DNA of 64,000 nt, taken from positions 124,001 through 188,000 of the forward strand of contig OZ037899.1 of NCBI GenBank assembly GCA_964035575.1, given 5' to 3'. Below the pieces are notes generated by a model. The model searched no databases. It was not told the DNA's origin and was given only the letters and a program-made list of their open reading frames with translations. Position 1 is the stretch's first letter, and each line of letters opens with the position of its first letter. This stretch comes from Rhynchopus sp. YZ270_cl-10 (taxonomy: Eukaryota > Euglenozoa > Diplonemea > Diplonemida > Diplonemidae). A program made the position numbers and the translations under genes. This document shows, in pieces, positions 39,001 to 53,900 of this stretch.

Positions 39001-42000
39001 TTTTTACAGTTTTGCACACCCTGAAAATCGAATTTTTCGGCTCCGCCGGTGAAATATCGACATAATTTAGGTATGTTATGTGCATAATATACCCATTAGA
39101 GCCCATTCAAGTCACATTCCGACCATTTTTCGTGAAAAAATGCAACTTTTTGTCACCGTGACCCCCAAAAATGACGATTTTTTGGTCGATTTTTTCGGCC
39201 AAAAATTTCGTACCACAGGGCCATACCATATACTGGGATTATCAACTTTTTGAAAATACGGCCTGGTATTCGGGTGTATATGTCCCATGGGGCCCATAGT
39301 AACCTTACTGGGTCATGCCGAAAGCCAATCTTAATAGTAAAATTCGATTTTCTGTGAAAAATATTTTCACCAAAAAATCGTCATTTTTCCGATTTTCGTC
39401 ATTTTTACAGTTTTGCACACCCTGAAAATCGATTTTTTCGGCTCCGCCGGTGAAATATCGACATAATTTAGGTATGTTATGTGCATAATATACCCATTAG
39501 AGCCCATTCAAGTCACATTCCGACCATTTTTCGTGAAAAAATGCAACTTTTTGTCACCGTGACCCCGAAAAATGACGATTTTTTGGTCGATTTTTTCGGC
39601 CAAAAATTTCGTACCACAGGGCCATACCATATACTGGGATTATCAACTTTTTGAAAATACGGCCTGGTATTCGGGTGTATATGTCCCATGGGGCCCATAG
39701 TAACCTTACTGTGTCATGCCGAAAGCCAATCTTAATAGTAAAATTCGATTTTCTGTGAAAAATATTTTCACCAAAAAATCGTCATTTTTCCGATTTTCGT
39801 CATTTTTACAGTTTTGCACACCCTGAAAATCGATTTTTTCGGCTCCGCCGGTGAAATATCGACATAATTTAGGTATGTTATGTGCATAAAATACCCATTA
39901 GAGCCCATTCAAGTCACATTCCGACCATTTTTCGTGAAAAAATGCAACTTTTTGTCACCGTGACCCCCAAAAATGACGATTTTTTGGTCGATTTTTTCGG
40001 CCAAAAATTTCGTACCACAGGGCCATACCATATACTGGGATTATCAACTTTTTGAAAATACGGCCTGGTATTCGGGTGTATATGTCCCATGGGGCCCATA
40101 GTAACCTTACTGGGTCATGCCGAAAGCCAATCTTAATAGTAAAATTCGATTTTCTGTGAAAAATATTTTCACCAAAAAATCGTCATTTTTTCGATTTTCG
40201 TCATTTTTACAGTTTTGCACACCCTGAAAATCGATTTTTTCGGCTCCGCCGGTGAAATATCGACATAATTTAGGTATGTTATGTGCATAATATACCCATT
40301 AGAGCCCATTCAAGTCACATTCCGACCATTTTTCGTGAAAAAATGCAACTTTTTGTCACCGTGACCCCGAAAAATGACGATTTTTTGGTCGATTTTTTCG
40401 GCCAAAAATTTCGTACCACAGGGCCATACCATATACTGGGATTATCAACTTTTTGAAAATACGGCCTGGTATTCGGGTGTATATGTCCCATGGGGCCCAT
40501 AGTAACCTTACTGTGTCATGCCGAAAGCCAATCTTAATAGTAAAATTCGATTTTCTGTGAAAAATATTTTCACCAAAAAATCGTCATTTTTCCGATTTTC
40601 GTCATTTTTACAGTTTTGCACACCCTGAAAATCGATTATTTCGGCTCCGCCGGTGAAATATCGACATAATTTAGGTATGTTATGTGCATAAAATACCCAT
40701 TAGAGCCCATTCAAGTCACATTCCGACCATTTTTCGTGAAAAAATGCAACTTTTTGTCACCGTGACCCCCAAAAATGACGATTTTTTGGTCGATTTTTTC
40801 GGCCAAAAATTTCGTACCACAGGGCCATACCATATACTGGGATTATCAACTTTTTGAAAATACGGCCTGGTATTCGGGTGTATATGTCCCATGGGGCCCA
40901 TAGTAACCTTACTGGGTCATGCCGAAAGCCAATCTTAATAGTAAAATTCGATTTTCTGTGAAAAATATTTTCACCAAAAAATCGTCATTTTTCCGATTTT
41001 CGTCATTTTTACAGTTTTGCACACCCTGAAAATCGATTTTTTCGGCTCCGCCGGTGAAATATCGACATAATTTAGGTATGTTATGTGCATAAAATACCCA
41101 TTAGAGCCCATTCAAGTCACATTCCGACCATTTTTCGTGAAAAAATGCAACTTTTTGTCACCGTGACCCCGAAAAATGACGATTTTTTGGTCGATTTTTT
41201 CGGCCAAAAATTTCGTACCACAGGGCCATACCATATACTGGGATTATCAACTTTTTGAAAATACGGCCTGGTATTCGGGTGTATATGTCCCATGGGGCCC
41301 ATAGTAACCTTACTGGGTCATGCCGAAAGCCAATCTTAATAGTAAAATTCGATTTTCTGTGAAAAATATTTTCACCAAAAAATCGTCATTTTTCCGATTT
41401 TCGTCATTTTTACAGTTTTGCACACCCTGAAAATCGAATTTTTCGGCTCCGCCGGTGAAATATCGACATAATTTAGGTATGTTATGTGCATAATATACCC
41501 ATTAGAGCCCATTCAAGTCACATTCCGACCATTTTTCGTGAAAAAATGCAACTTTTTGTCACCGTGACCCCGAAAAATGACGATTTTTTGGTCGATTTTT
41601 TCGGCCAAAAATTTCGTACCACAGGGCCATACCATATACTGGGATTATCAACTTTTTGAAAATACGGCCTGGTATTCGGGTGTATATGTCCCATGGGGCC
41701 CATAGTAACCTTACTGGGTCATGCCGAAAGCCAATCTTAATAGTAAAATTCGATTTTCTGTGAAAAATATTTTCACCAAAAAATCGTCATTTTTCCGATT
41801 TTCGTCATTTTTACAGTTTTGCACACCCTGAAAATCGATTTTTTCGGCTCCGCCGGTGAAATATCGACATAATTTAGGTATGTTATGTGCATAATATACC
41901 CATTAGAGCCCATTCAAGTCACATTCCGACCATTTTTCGTGAAAAAATGCAACTTTTTGTCACCGTGACCCCGAAAAATGACGATTTTTTGGTCGATTTT

Positions 42001-45000
42001 TTCGGCCAAAAATTTCGTACCACAGGGCCATACCATATACTGGGATTATCAACTTTTTGAAAATACGGCCTGGTATTCGGGTGTATATGTCCCATGGGGC
42101 CCATAGTAACCTTACTGTGTCATGCCGAAAGCCAATCTTAATAGTAAAATTCGATTTTCTGTGAAAAATATTTTCACCAAAAAATCGTCATTTTTCCGAT
42201 TTTCGTCATTTTTACAGTTTTGCACACCCTGAAAATCGATTATTTCGGCTCCGCCGGTGAAATATCGACATAATTTAGGTATGTTATGTGCATAAAATAC
42301 CCATTAGAGCCCATTCAAGTCACATTCCGACCATTTTTCGTGAAAAAATGCAACTTTTTGTCACCGTGACCCCCAAAAATGACGATTTTTTGGTCGATTT
42401 TTTCGGCCAAAAATTTCGTACCACAGGGCCATACCATATACTGGGATTATCAACTTTTTGAAAATACGGCCTGGTATTCGGGTGTATATGTCCCATGGGG
42501 CCCATAGTAACCTTACTGGGTCATGCCGAAAGCCAATCTTAATAGTAAAATTCGATTTTCTGTGAAAAATATTTTCACCAAAAAATCGTCATTTTTCCGA
42601 TTTTCGTCATTTTTACAGTTTTGCACACCCTGAAAATCGATTTTTTCGGCTCCGCCGGTGAAATATCGACATAATTTAGGTATGTTATGTGCATAAAATA
42701 CCCATTAGAGCCCATTCAAGTCACATTCCGACCATTTTTCGTGAAAAAATGCAACTTTTTGTCACCGTGACCCCGAAAAATGACGATTTTTTGGTCGATT
42801 TTTTCGGCCAAAAATTTCGTACCACAGGGCCATACCATATACTGGGATTATCAACTTTTTGAAAATACGGCCTGGTATTCGGGTGTATATGTCCCATGGG
42901 GCCCATAGTAACCTTACTGGGTCATGCCGAAAGCCAATCTTAATAGTAAAATTCGATTTTCTGTGAAAAATATTTTCACCAAAAAATCGTCATTTTTCCG
43001 ATTTTCGTCATTTTTACAGTTTTGCACACCCTGAAAATCGAATTTTTCGGCTCCGCCGGTGAAATATCGACATAATTTAGGTATGTTATGTGCATAATAT
43101 ACCCATTAGAGCCCATTCAAGTCACATTCCGACCATTTTTCGTGAAAAAATGCAACTTTTTGTCACCGTGACCCCGAAAAATGACGATTTTTTGGTCGAT
43201 TTTTTCGGCCAAAAATTTCGTACCACAGGGCCATACCATATACTGGGATTATCAACTTTTTGAAAATACGGCCTGGTATTCGGGTGTATATGTCCCATGG
43301 GGCCCATAGTAACCTTACTGGGTCATGCCGAAAGCCAATCTTAATAGTAAAATTCGATTTTCTGTGAAAAATATTTTCACCAAAAAATCGTCATTTTTCC
43401 GATTTTCGTCATTTTTACAGTTTTGCACACCCTGAAAATCGATTTTTTCGGCTCCGCCGGTGAAATATCGACATAATTTAGGTATGTTATGTGCATAATA
43501 TACCCATTAGAGCCCATTCAAGTCACATTCCGACCATTTTTCGTGAAAAAATGCAACTTTTTGTCACCGTGACCCCGAAAAATGACGATTTTTTGGTCGA
43601 TTTTTTCGGCCAAAAATTTCGTACCACAGGGCCATACCATATACTGGGATTATCAACTTTTTGAAAATACGGCCTGGTATTCGGGTGTATATGTCCCATG
43701 GGGCCCATAGTAACCTTACTGTGTCATGCCGAAAGCCAATCTTAATAGTAAAATTCGATTTTCTGTGAAAAATATTTTCACCAAAAAATCGTCATTTTTC
43801 CGATTTTCGTCATTTTTACAGTTTTGCACACCCTGAAAATCGATTATTTCGGCTCCGCCGGTGAAATATCGACATAATTTAGGTATGTTATGTGCATAAA
43901 ATACCCATTAGAGCCCATTCAAGTCACATTCCGACCATTTTTCGTGAAAAAATGCAACTTTTTGTCACCGTGACCCCCAAAAATGACGATTTTTTGGTCG
44001 ATTTTTTCGGCCAAAAATTTCGTACCACAGGGCCATACCATATACTGGGATTATCAACTTTTTGAAAATACGGCCTGGTATTCGGGTGTATATGTCCCAT
44101 GGGGCCCATAGTAACCTTACTGGGTCATGCCGAAAGCCAATCTTAATAGTAAAATTCGATTTTCTGTGAAAAATATTTTCACCAAAAAATCGTCATTTTT
44201 CCGATTTTCGTCATTTTTACAGTTTTGCACACCCTGAAAATCGAATTTTTCGGCTCCGCCGGTGAAATATCGACATAATTTAGGTATGTTATGTGCATAA
44301 TATACCCATTAGAGCCCATTCAAGTCACATTCCGACCATTTTTCGTGAAAAAATGCAACTTTTTGTCACCGTGACCCCCAAAAATGACGATTTTTTGGTC
44401 GATTTTTTCGGCCAAAAATTTCGTACCACAGGGCCATACCATATACTGGGATTATCAACTTTTTGAAAATACGGCCTGGTATTCGGGTGTATATGTCCCA
44501 TGGGGCCCATAGTAACCTTACTGGGTCATGCCGAAAGCCAATCTTAATAGTAAAATTCGATTTTCTGTGAAAAATATTTTCACCAAAAAATCGTCATTTT
44601 TCCGATTTTCGTCATTTTTACAGTTTTGCACACCCTGAAAATCGATTTTTTCGGCTCCGCCGGTGAAATATCGACATAATTTAGGTATGTTATGTGCATA
44701 AAATACCCATTAGAGCCCATTCAAGTCACATTCCGACCATTTTTCGTGAAAAAATGCAACTTTTTGTCACCGTGACCCCCAAAAATGACGATTTTTTGGT
44801 CGATTTTTTCGGCCAAAAATTTCGTACCACAGGGCCATACCATATACTGGGATTATCAACTTTTTGAAAATACGGCCTGGTATTCGGGTGTATATGTCCC
44901 ATGGGGCCCATAGTAACCTTACTGGGTCATGCCGAAAGCCAATCTTAATAGTAAAATTCGATTTTCTGTGAAAAATATTTTCACCAAAAAATCGTCATTT

Positions 45001-46570
45001 TTCCGATTTTCGTCATTTTTACAGTTTTGCACACCCTGAAAATCGAATTTTTCGGCTCCGCCGGTGAAATATCGACATAATTTAGGTATGTTATGTGCAT
45101 AATATACCCATTAGAGCCCATTCAAGTCACATTCCGACCATTTTTCGTGAAAAAATGCAACTTTTTGTCACCGTGACCCCCAAAAATGACGATTTTTTGG
45201 TCGATTTTTTCGGCCAAAAATTTCGTACCACAGGGCCATACCATATACTGGGATTATCAACTTTTTGAAAATACGGCCTGGTATTCGGGTGTATATGTCC
45301 CATGGGGCCCATAGTAACCTTACTGGGTCATGCCGAAAGCCAATCTTAATAGTAAAATTCGATTTTCTGTGAAAAATATTTTCACCAAAAAATCGTCATT
45401 TTTCCGATTTTCGTCATTTTTACAGTTTTGCACACCCTGAAAATCGATTTTTTCGGCTCCGCCGGTGAAATATCGACATAATTTAGGTATGTTATGTGCA
45501 TAAAATACCCATTAGAGCCCATTCAAGTCACATTCCGACCATTTTTCGTGAAAAAATGCAACTTTTTGTCACCGTGACCCCCAAAAATGACGATTTTTTG
45601 GTCGATTTTTTCGGCCAAAAATTTCGTACCACAGGGCCATACCATATACTGGGATTATCAACTTTTTGAAAATACGGCCTGGTATTCGGGTGTATATGTC
45701 CCATGGGGCCCATAGTAACCTTACTGGGTCATGCCGAAAGCCAATCTTAATAGTAAAATTCGATTTTCTGTGAAAAATATTTTCACCAAAAAATCGTCAT
45801 TTTTCCGATTTTCGTCATTTTTACAGTTTTGCACACCCTGAAAATCGAATTTTTCGGCTCCGCCGGTGAAATATCGACATAATTTAGGTATGTTATGTGC
45901 ATAATATACCCATTAGAGCCCATTCAAGTCACATTCCGACCATTTTTCGTGAAAATATGCAACTTTTTGTCACTGTGACCCCGAAAAATGACGATTTTTT
46001 GGTCGATTTTTTTGGCCAAAAATTTCGTACCACAGGGCCATACCATATACTGGGATTATCAACTTTTTGAAAATACGGCCTGGTATTCGGGTGTATATGT
46101 CCCATGGGGCCCATAGTAACCTTACTGGGTCATGCCCAAAGCCAATCTTAATAGTAAAATTCGATTTTCTGTGAAAAATATTTTGACCAAAAAATCGTCA
46201 TTTTCCGATTTTCGTCATTTTTACAGTTTTGCACACCCTGAAAATCGAATTTTTCGGCTCCGCCGGTGAAATATCGACATAATTTAGGTATGTTATGTGC
46301 ATAATATACCCATTAGAGCCCATTCAAGTCACATTCCGACCATTTTTCGTGAAAAAATGCAACTTTTTGTCACCGTGACCCCGAAAAATGACGATTTTTT
46401 GGTCGATTTTTTCGGCCAAAAATTTCGTACCACAGGGCCATACCATATACTGGGATTATCAACTTTTTGAAAATACGGCCTGGTATTCGGGTGTATATGT
46501 CCCATGGGGCCCATAGTAACCTTACTGGGTCATGCCGAAAGCCAATCTTAATAGTAAAATTCGATTTTCT
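30033..46570. repeat. 401-bp satellite array 3, left part (41 monomer starts)
   Basis: After the same edge sequence as arrays 1 and 2, 41 monomers start from 30290 to 46329 at 401 bases, except one 400-base period (45929-46329). Higher-order structure is visible. The ordered variant string of 30290-34299 repeats at 36305-40314 (offset 6,015, or 15 monomers). A four-monomer pattern (1,604 bp), marked by CGATTATTTC, runs from 40315 to about 43923. A two-monomer alternation runs at 44325-45928. A transposon interrupts it at 46571. Confidence 0.97.
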
Positions 46571-47921
46571 ATACATAGCGCTCCAATTAGAGTGTTAGGG
46601 TATAATTAGAGTCTGGGATTTTGGGTCAAGTCAGTTAGAGTCCAGTTAGAGTATAATTAGAGTCGCTTTTCTTCAATTAGACTATAATTAGAGCGCAGTT
46701 AGAGCATAATTAGACTCTAACTACACTCTAATTATAGTCTAATTAGAGTAAAACAACAGGCTTCTTGTAGGTGCAAACGCCTTAAGGAACTGGTTCCCCT
46801 AAGGTTCCTCTGTAGGACCCAGGTGTCCAGGTGCCCACATAGCTGAGAATAAGACTTGGGGACCCGGGACCCGGTTATTCTCAGCCGGACTGGGACACAA
46901 CTATGTGAAGGCGCTGTGGGTCCGCCTGAAAGCGGGTCGGGGACCCGGTCGCGGGAGGGTGGGGGCCTAGTCCAAGTCCTACTGTACCTAGTACCCGGGA
47001 CTCGGGACCCGGCTTATTCTCAGCTATGGGTACCCGGACCCGCAGTGGCACATGCCCTCAAGTGTGAGTGACCCACACATGAGGGAATGCGACACCGCAA
47101 AAACTCTTCGTGCACCTTCGGGTGCAATGCCGCAGACAGGCCAAACAGCGTTGGACTCAGAGGAATTCCTGCTGTGCAGGTAACAAACATGAGAACCAAC
47201 TCCCAGTAACAAGGGGCGCCTTTTGGCGGGCGTTATTGAGGATGTTTGGGGTGCAAAGTTTTCCACAATTTTGATGCGCGGGTACAGAAGTGTTGTCTTG
47301 TTCTTTCATCTCTAGGAATGTAAATGTCAATCGAGTTTAACTACCACTAAGGGGTCGAAGGGGATAATCCCAGTATCAAAGGTTGTGTCGACGGGAAATC
47401 TATGAGTATACGTTCATTTCATCCGCAGAAATAACTACTTATGAACCCAGGAGAGATCCAAGCCTCGCGCTAAACCACCACCCGCGATTGACTTAGATGT
47501 TATAACAAAGAGAATTCATAACAAACAACACCCTACCCCATGCACACTAAAGTGCCATGCTTCAAGTGATCATGCCCTGGGCCAAAATTCCTGTGCTAAA
47601 AAGGCAACAAGACCAGTGTGAATTGTGCACTGGTTTTCTGGGGGAACAAACAATATTTTCTTGTATCTAGTCCTCTGCAAGCAGAAAACAGACGTTCTGG
47701 ATTACAAAATCGAATTTCTTGCACTGGCTATGCTCCCTGGGTTTATGGCTATAGCATTGGTTGATGTGCCCCTCTTATTGACCCTATTATAAGACTCTAA
47801 TTAGAGTCTAATTAGAGTCCAGTTAGAGTATTAGAGTTCAGTTAGAGTTTTAAAGACTCTAATTATACTCTAACTGCCGACTCTAATTATCTAGTTGGAG
47901 TCTAATTAGAGCGCTATGTAT
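46571..47921. mobile_element. Non-autonomous DNA transposon with terminal inverted repeats
   Basis: The ends ATACATAGCGCTCCAATTAG and CTAATTAGAGCGCTATGTAT are inverted copies with one mismatch over about 21 bases. The flanks GATTTTCT and AATTTTCT are a target duplication of 7-8 bases, and the satellite reads on in phase once element plus duplication (1,359 bp) is removed. Subterminal ATTAGAGT and ACTCTAAT motifs are dense at both ends (46582-46750 and 47795-47915). The interior has no transposase-like frame, but has its own short inverted repeat (CATAGCTGAGAATAAG about 46838 with its complement about 47010). An 8-base duplication would fit a hAT-like element; this is not proven. Confidence 0.88.
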
Positions 47922-50900
47922 AATTTTCTGTGAAAAATATTTTCACCAAAAAATCGTCATTTTTCCGATTTTCGTCATTTTTACAGTTTTGCACACCCTG
48001 AAAATCGATTTTTTCGGCTCCGCCGGTGAAATATCGACATAATTTAGGTATGTTATGTGCATAATATACCCATTAGAGCCCATTCAAGTCACATTCCGAC
48101 CATTTTTCGTGAAAAAATGCAACTTTTTGTCACCGTGACCCCCAAAAATGACGATTTTTTGGTCGATTTTTTCGGCCAAAAATTTCGTACCACAGGGCCA
48201 TACCATATACTGGGATTATCAACTTTTTGAAAATACGGCCTGGTATTCGGGTGTATATGTCCCATGGGGCCCATAGTAACCTTACTGTGTCATGCCGAAC
48301 GCCAATCTTAATAGTAAAATTCGATTTTCTGTGAAAAATATTTTCACCAAAAAATCGTCATTTTTCCGATTTTCGTCATTTTTACAGTTTTGCACACCCT
48401 GAAAATCGATTTTTTCGGCTCCGCCAGTGAAATATCGACATAATTTAGGTATGTTATGTGCATAAAATACCCATTAGAGCCCATTCAAGTCACATTCCGA
48501 CCATTTTTCGTGAAAAAATGCAACTTTTTGTCACCGTGACCCCGAAAAATGACGATTTTTTGGTCGATTTTTTCGGCCAAAAATTTCGTACCACAGGGCC
48601 ATACCATATACTGGGATTATCAACTTTTTGAAAATACGGCCTGGTATTCGGGTGTATATGTCCCATGGGGCCCATAGTAACCTTACTGGGTCATGCCGAA
48701 AGCCAATCTTAATAGTAAAGTTCGATTTTCTGTGAAAAATATTTTCACCAAAAAATCGTCATTTTTCCGATTTTCGTCATTTTTACAGTTTTGCACACCC
48801 TGAAAATCGATTTTTTCGGCTCCGCCAGTGAAATATCGACATAATTTAGGTATGTTATGTGCATAAAATACCCATTAGAGCCCATTCAAGTCACATTCCG
48901 ACCATTTTTCGTGAAAAAATGCAACTTTTTGTCACCGTGACCCCCAAAAATGACGATTTTTTGGTCGATTTTTTTGGCCAAAAATTTCGTACCACAGGGC
49001 CATACCATATACTGGGATTATCAACTTTTTGAAAATACGGCCTGGTATTCGGGTGTTTTTGTCCCATGGGGCCCATAGTAACCTTACTGGGTCATGCCGA
49101 AAGCCAATCTTAATAGTAAAATTCGATTTTCTGTGAAAAATATTTTCACCAAAAAATCGTCATTTTTCCGATTTTCGTCATTTTTACAGTTTTGCACACC
49201 CTGAAAATCGAATTTTTCGGCTCCGCCGGTGAAATATCGACATAATTTAGGTATGTTATGTGCATAATATACCCATTAGAGCCCATTCAAGTCACATTCC
49301 GACCATTTTTCGTGAAAAAATGCAACTTTTTGTCACCGTGACCCCGAAAAATGACGATTTTTTGGTCGATTTTTTCGGCCAAAAATTTCGTACCACAGGG
49401 CCATACCATATACTGGGATTATCAACTTTTTGAAAATACGGCCTGGTATTCGGGTGTATATGTCCCATGGGGCCCATAGTAACCTTACTGGGTCATGCCG
49501 AAAGCCAATCTTAATAGTAAAGTTCGATTTTCTGTGAAAAATATTTTCACCAAAAAATCGTCATTTTTCCGATTTTCGTCATTTTTACAGTTTTGCACAC
49601 CCTGAAAATCGATTTTTTCGGCTCCGCCAGTGAAATATCGACATAATTTAGGTATGTTATGTGCATAAAATACCCATTAGAGCCCATTCAAGTCACATTC
49701 CGACCATTTTTCGTGAAAAAATGCAACTTTTTGTCACCGTGACCCCGAAAAATGACGATTTTTTGGTCGATTTTTTCGGCCAAAAATTTCGTACCACAGG
49801 GCCATACCATATACTGGGATTATCAACTTTTTGAAAATACGGCCTGGTATTCGGGTGTATATGTCCCATGGGGCCCATAGTAACCTTACTGTGTCATGCC
49901 GAAAGCCAATCTTAATAGTAAAATTCGATTTTCTGTGAAAAATATTTTCACCAAAAAATCGTCATTTTTCCGATTTTCGTCATTTTTACAGTTTTGCACA
50001 CCCTGAAAATCGATTTTTTCGGCTCCGCCGGTGAAATATCGACATAATTTAGGTATGTTATGTGCATAATATACCCATTAGAGCCCATTCAAGTCACATT
50101 CCGACCATTTTTCGTGAAAAAATGCAACTTTTTGTCACCGTGACCCCGAAAAATGACGATTTTTTGGTCGATTTTTTCGGCCAAAAATTTCGTACCACAG
50201 GGCCATACCATATACTGGGATTATCAACTTTTTGAAAATACGGCCTGGTATTCGGGTGTATATGTCCCATGGGGCCCATAGTAACCTTACTGGGTCATGC
50301 CGAAAGCCAATCTTAATAGTAAAATTCGATTTTCTGTGAAAAATATTTTCACCAAAAAATCGTCATTTTTCCGATTTTCGTCATTTTTACAGTTTTGCAC
50401 ACCCTGAAAATCGATTTTTTCGGCTCCGCCGGTGAAATATCGACATAATTTAGGTATGTTATGTGCATAAAATACCCATTAGAGCCCATTCAAGTCACAT
50501 TCCGACCATTTTTCGTGAAAAAATGCAACTTTTTGTCACCGTGACCCCGAAAAATGACGATTTTTTGGTCGATTTTTTCGGCCAAAAATTTCGTACCACA
50601 GGGCCATACCATATACTGGGATTATCAACTTTTTGAAAATACGGCCTGGTATTCGGGTGTATATGTCCCATGGGGCCCATAGTAACCTTACTGGGTCATG
50701 CCGAAAGCCAATCTTAATAGTAAAGTTCGATTTTCTGTGAAAAATATTTTCACCAAAAAATCGTCATTTTTCCGATTTTCGTCATTTTTACAGTTTTGCA
50801 CACCCTGAAAATCGATTTTTTCGGCTCCGCCAGTGAAATATCGACATAATTTAGGTATGTTATGTGCATAAAATACCCATTAGAGCCCATTCAAGTCACA

Positions 50901-53900
50901 TTCCGACCATTTTTCGTGAAAAAATGCAACTTTTTGTCACCGTGACCCCGAAAAATGACGATTTTTTGGTCGATTTTTTCGGCCAAAAATTTCGTACCAC
51001 AGGGCCATACCATATACTGGGATTATCAACTTTTTGAAAATACGGCCTGGTATTCGGGTGTATATGTCCCATGGGGCCCATAGTAACCTTACTGGGTCAT
51101 GCCGAAAGCCAATCTTAATAGTAAAATTCGATTTTCTGTGAAAAATATTTTCACCAAAAAATCGTCATTTTTCCGATTTTCGTCATTTTTACAGTTTTGC
51201 ACACCCTGAAAATCGATTTTTTCGGCTCCGCCGGTGAAATATCGACATAATTTAGGTATGTTATGTGCATTATATACCCATTAGAGCCCATTCAAGTCAC
51301 ATTCCGACCATTTTTCGTGAAAAAATGCAACTTTTTGTCACCGTGACCCCGAAAAATGACGATTTTTTGGTCGATTTTTTTGGCCAAAAATTTCGTACCA
51401 CAGGGCCATACCATATACTGGGATTATCAACTTTTTGAAAATACGGCCTGGTATTCGGGTGTTTTTGTCCCATGGGGCCCATAGTAACCTTACTGTGTCA
51501 TGCCGAAAGCCAATCTTAATAGTAAAATTCGATTTTCTGTGAAAAATATTTTCACCAAAAAATCGTCATTTTTCCGATTTTCGTCATTTTTACAGTTTTG
51601 CACACCCTGAAAATCGATTTTTTCGGCTCCGCCGGTGAAATATCGACATAATTTAGGTATGTTATGTGCATAATATACCCATTAGAGCCCATTCAAGTCA
51701 CATTCCGACCATTTTTCGTGAAAAAATGCAACTTTTTGTCACCGTGACCCCCAAAAATGACGATTTTTTGGTCGATTTTTTCGGCCAAAAATTTCGTACC
51801 ACAGGGCCATACCATATACTGGGATTATCAACTTTTTGAAAATACGGCCTGGTATTCGGGTGTATATGTCCCATGGGGCCCATAGTAACCTTACTGTGTC
51901 ATGCCGAAAGCCAATCTTAATAGTAAAATTCGATTTTCTGTGAAAAATATTTTCACCAAAAAATCGTCATTTTTCCGATTTTCGTCATTTTTACAGTTTT
52001 GCACACCCTGAAAATCGATTTTTTCGGCTCCGCCGGTGAAATATCGACATAATTTAGGTATGTTATGTGCATAAAATACCCATTAGAGCCCATTCAAGTC
52101 ACATTCCGACCATTTTTCGTGAAAAAATGCAACTTTTTGTCACCGTGACCCCGAAAAATGACGATTTTTTGGTCGATTTTTTTGGCCAAAAATTTCGTAC
52201 CACAGGGCCATACCATATACTGGGATTATCAACTTTTTGAAAATACGGCCTGGTATTCGGGTGTATATGTCCCATGGGGCCCATAGTAACCTTACTGGGT
52301 CATGCCGAAAGCCAATCTTAATAGTAAAATTCGATTTTCTGTGAAAAATATTTTGACCAAAAAATCGTCATTTTTCCGATTTTCGTCATTTTTACAGTTT
52401 TGCACACCCTGAAAATCGAATTTTTCGGCTCCGCCGGTGAAATATCGACATAATTTAGGTATGTTATGTGCATAATATACCCATTAGAGCCCATTCAAGT
52501 CACATTCCGACCATTTTTCGTGAAAATATGCAACTTTTTGTCACTGTGACCCCGAAAAATGACGATTTTTTGGTCGATTTTTTTGGCCAAAAATTTCGTA
52601 CCACAGGGCCATACCATATACTGGGATTATCAACGTTTTGAAAATACGGCCTGGTATTCGGGTGTATATGTCCCATGGGGCCCATAGTAACCTTACTGGG
52701 TCATGCCCAAAGCCAATCTTAATAGTAAAATTCGATTTTCTGTGAAAAATATTTTGACCAAAAAATCGTCATTTTCCGATTTTCGTCATTTTTACAGTTT
52801 TGCACACCCTGAAAATCGAATTTTTCGGCTCCGCCGGTGAAATATCGACATAATTTAGGTATGTTATGTGCATAATATACCCATTAGAGCCCATTCAAGT
52901 CACATTCCGACCATTTTTCGTGAAAAAATGCAACTTTTTGTCACCGTGACCCCGAAAAATGACGATTTTTTGGTCGATTTTTTCGGCCAAAAATTTCGTA
53001 CCACAGGGCCATACCATATACTGGGATTATCAACTTTTTGAAAATACGGCCTGGTATTCGGGTGTATATGTCCCATGGGGCCCATAGTAACCTTACTGGG
53101 TCATGCCGAAAGCCAATCTTAATAGTAAAATTCGATTTTCTGTGAAAAATATTTTGACCAAAAAATCGTCATTTTTCCGATTTTCGTCATTTTTACAGTT
53201 TTGCACACCCTGAAAATCGAATTTTTCGGCTCCGCCGGTGAAATATCGACATAATTTAGGTATGTTATGTGCATAATATACCCATTAGAGCCCATTCAAG
53301 TCACATTCCGACCATTTTTCGTGAAAATATGCAACTTTTTGTCACTGTGACCCCGAAAAATGACGATTTTTTGGTCGATTTTTTTGGCCAAAAATTTCGT
53401 ACCACAGGGCCATACCATATACTGGGATTATCAACTTTTTGAAAATACGGCCTGGTATTCGGGTGTATATGTCCCATGGGGCCCATAGTAACCTTACTGG
53501 GTCATGCCCAAAGCCAATCTTAATAGTAAAATTCGATTTTCTGTGAAAAATATTTTGACCAAAAAATCGTCATTTTTCCGATTTTCGTCATTTTTACAGT
53601 TTTGCACACCCTGAAAATCGAATTTTTCGGCTCCGCCGGTGAAATATCGACATAATTTAGGTATGTTATGTGCATAATATACCCATTAGAGCCCATTCAA
53701 GTCACATTCCGACCATTTTTCGTGAAAAAATGCAACTTTTTGTCACTGTGACCCCGAAAAATGACGATTTTTTGGTCGATTTTTTCGGCCAAAAATTTCG
53801 TACCACAGGGCCATACCATATACTGGGATTATCAACTTTTTGAAAATACGGCCTGGTATTCGGGTGTATATGTCCCATGGGGCCCATAGTAACCTTACTG

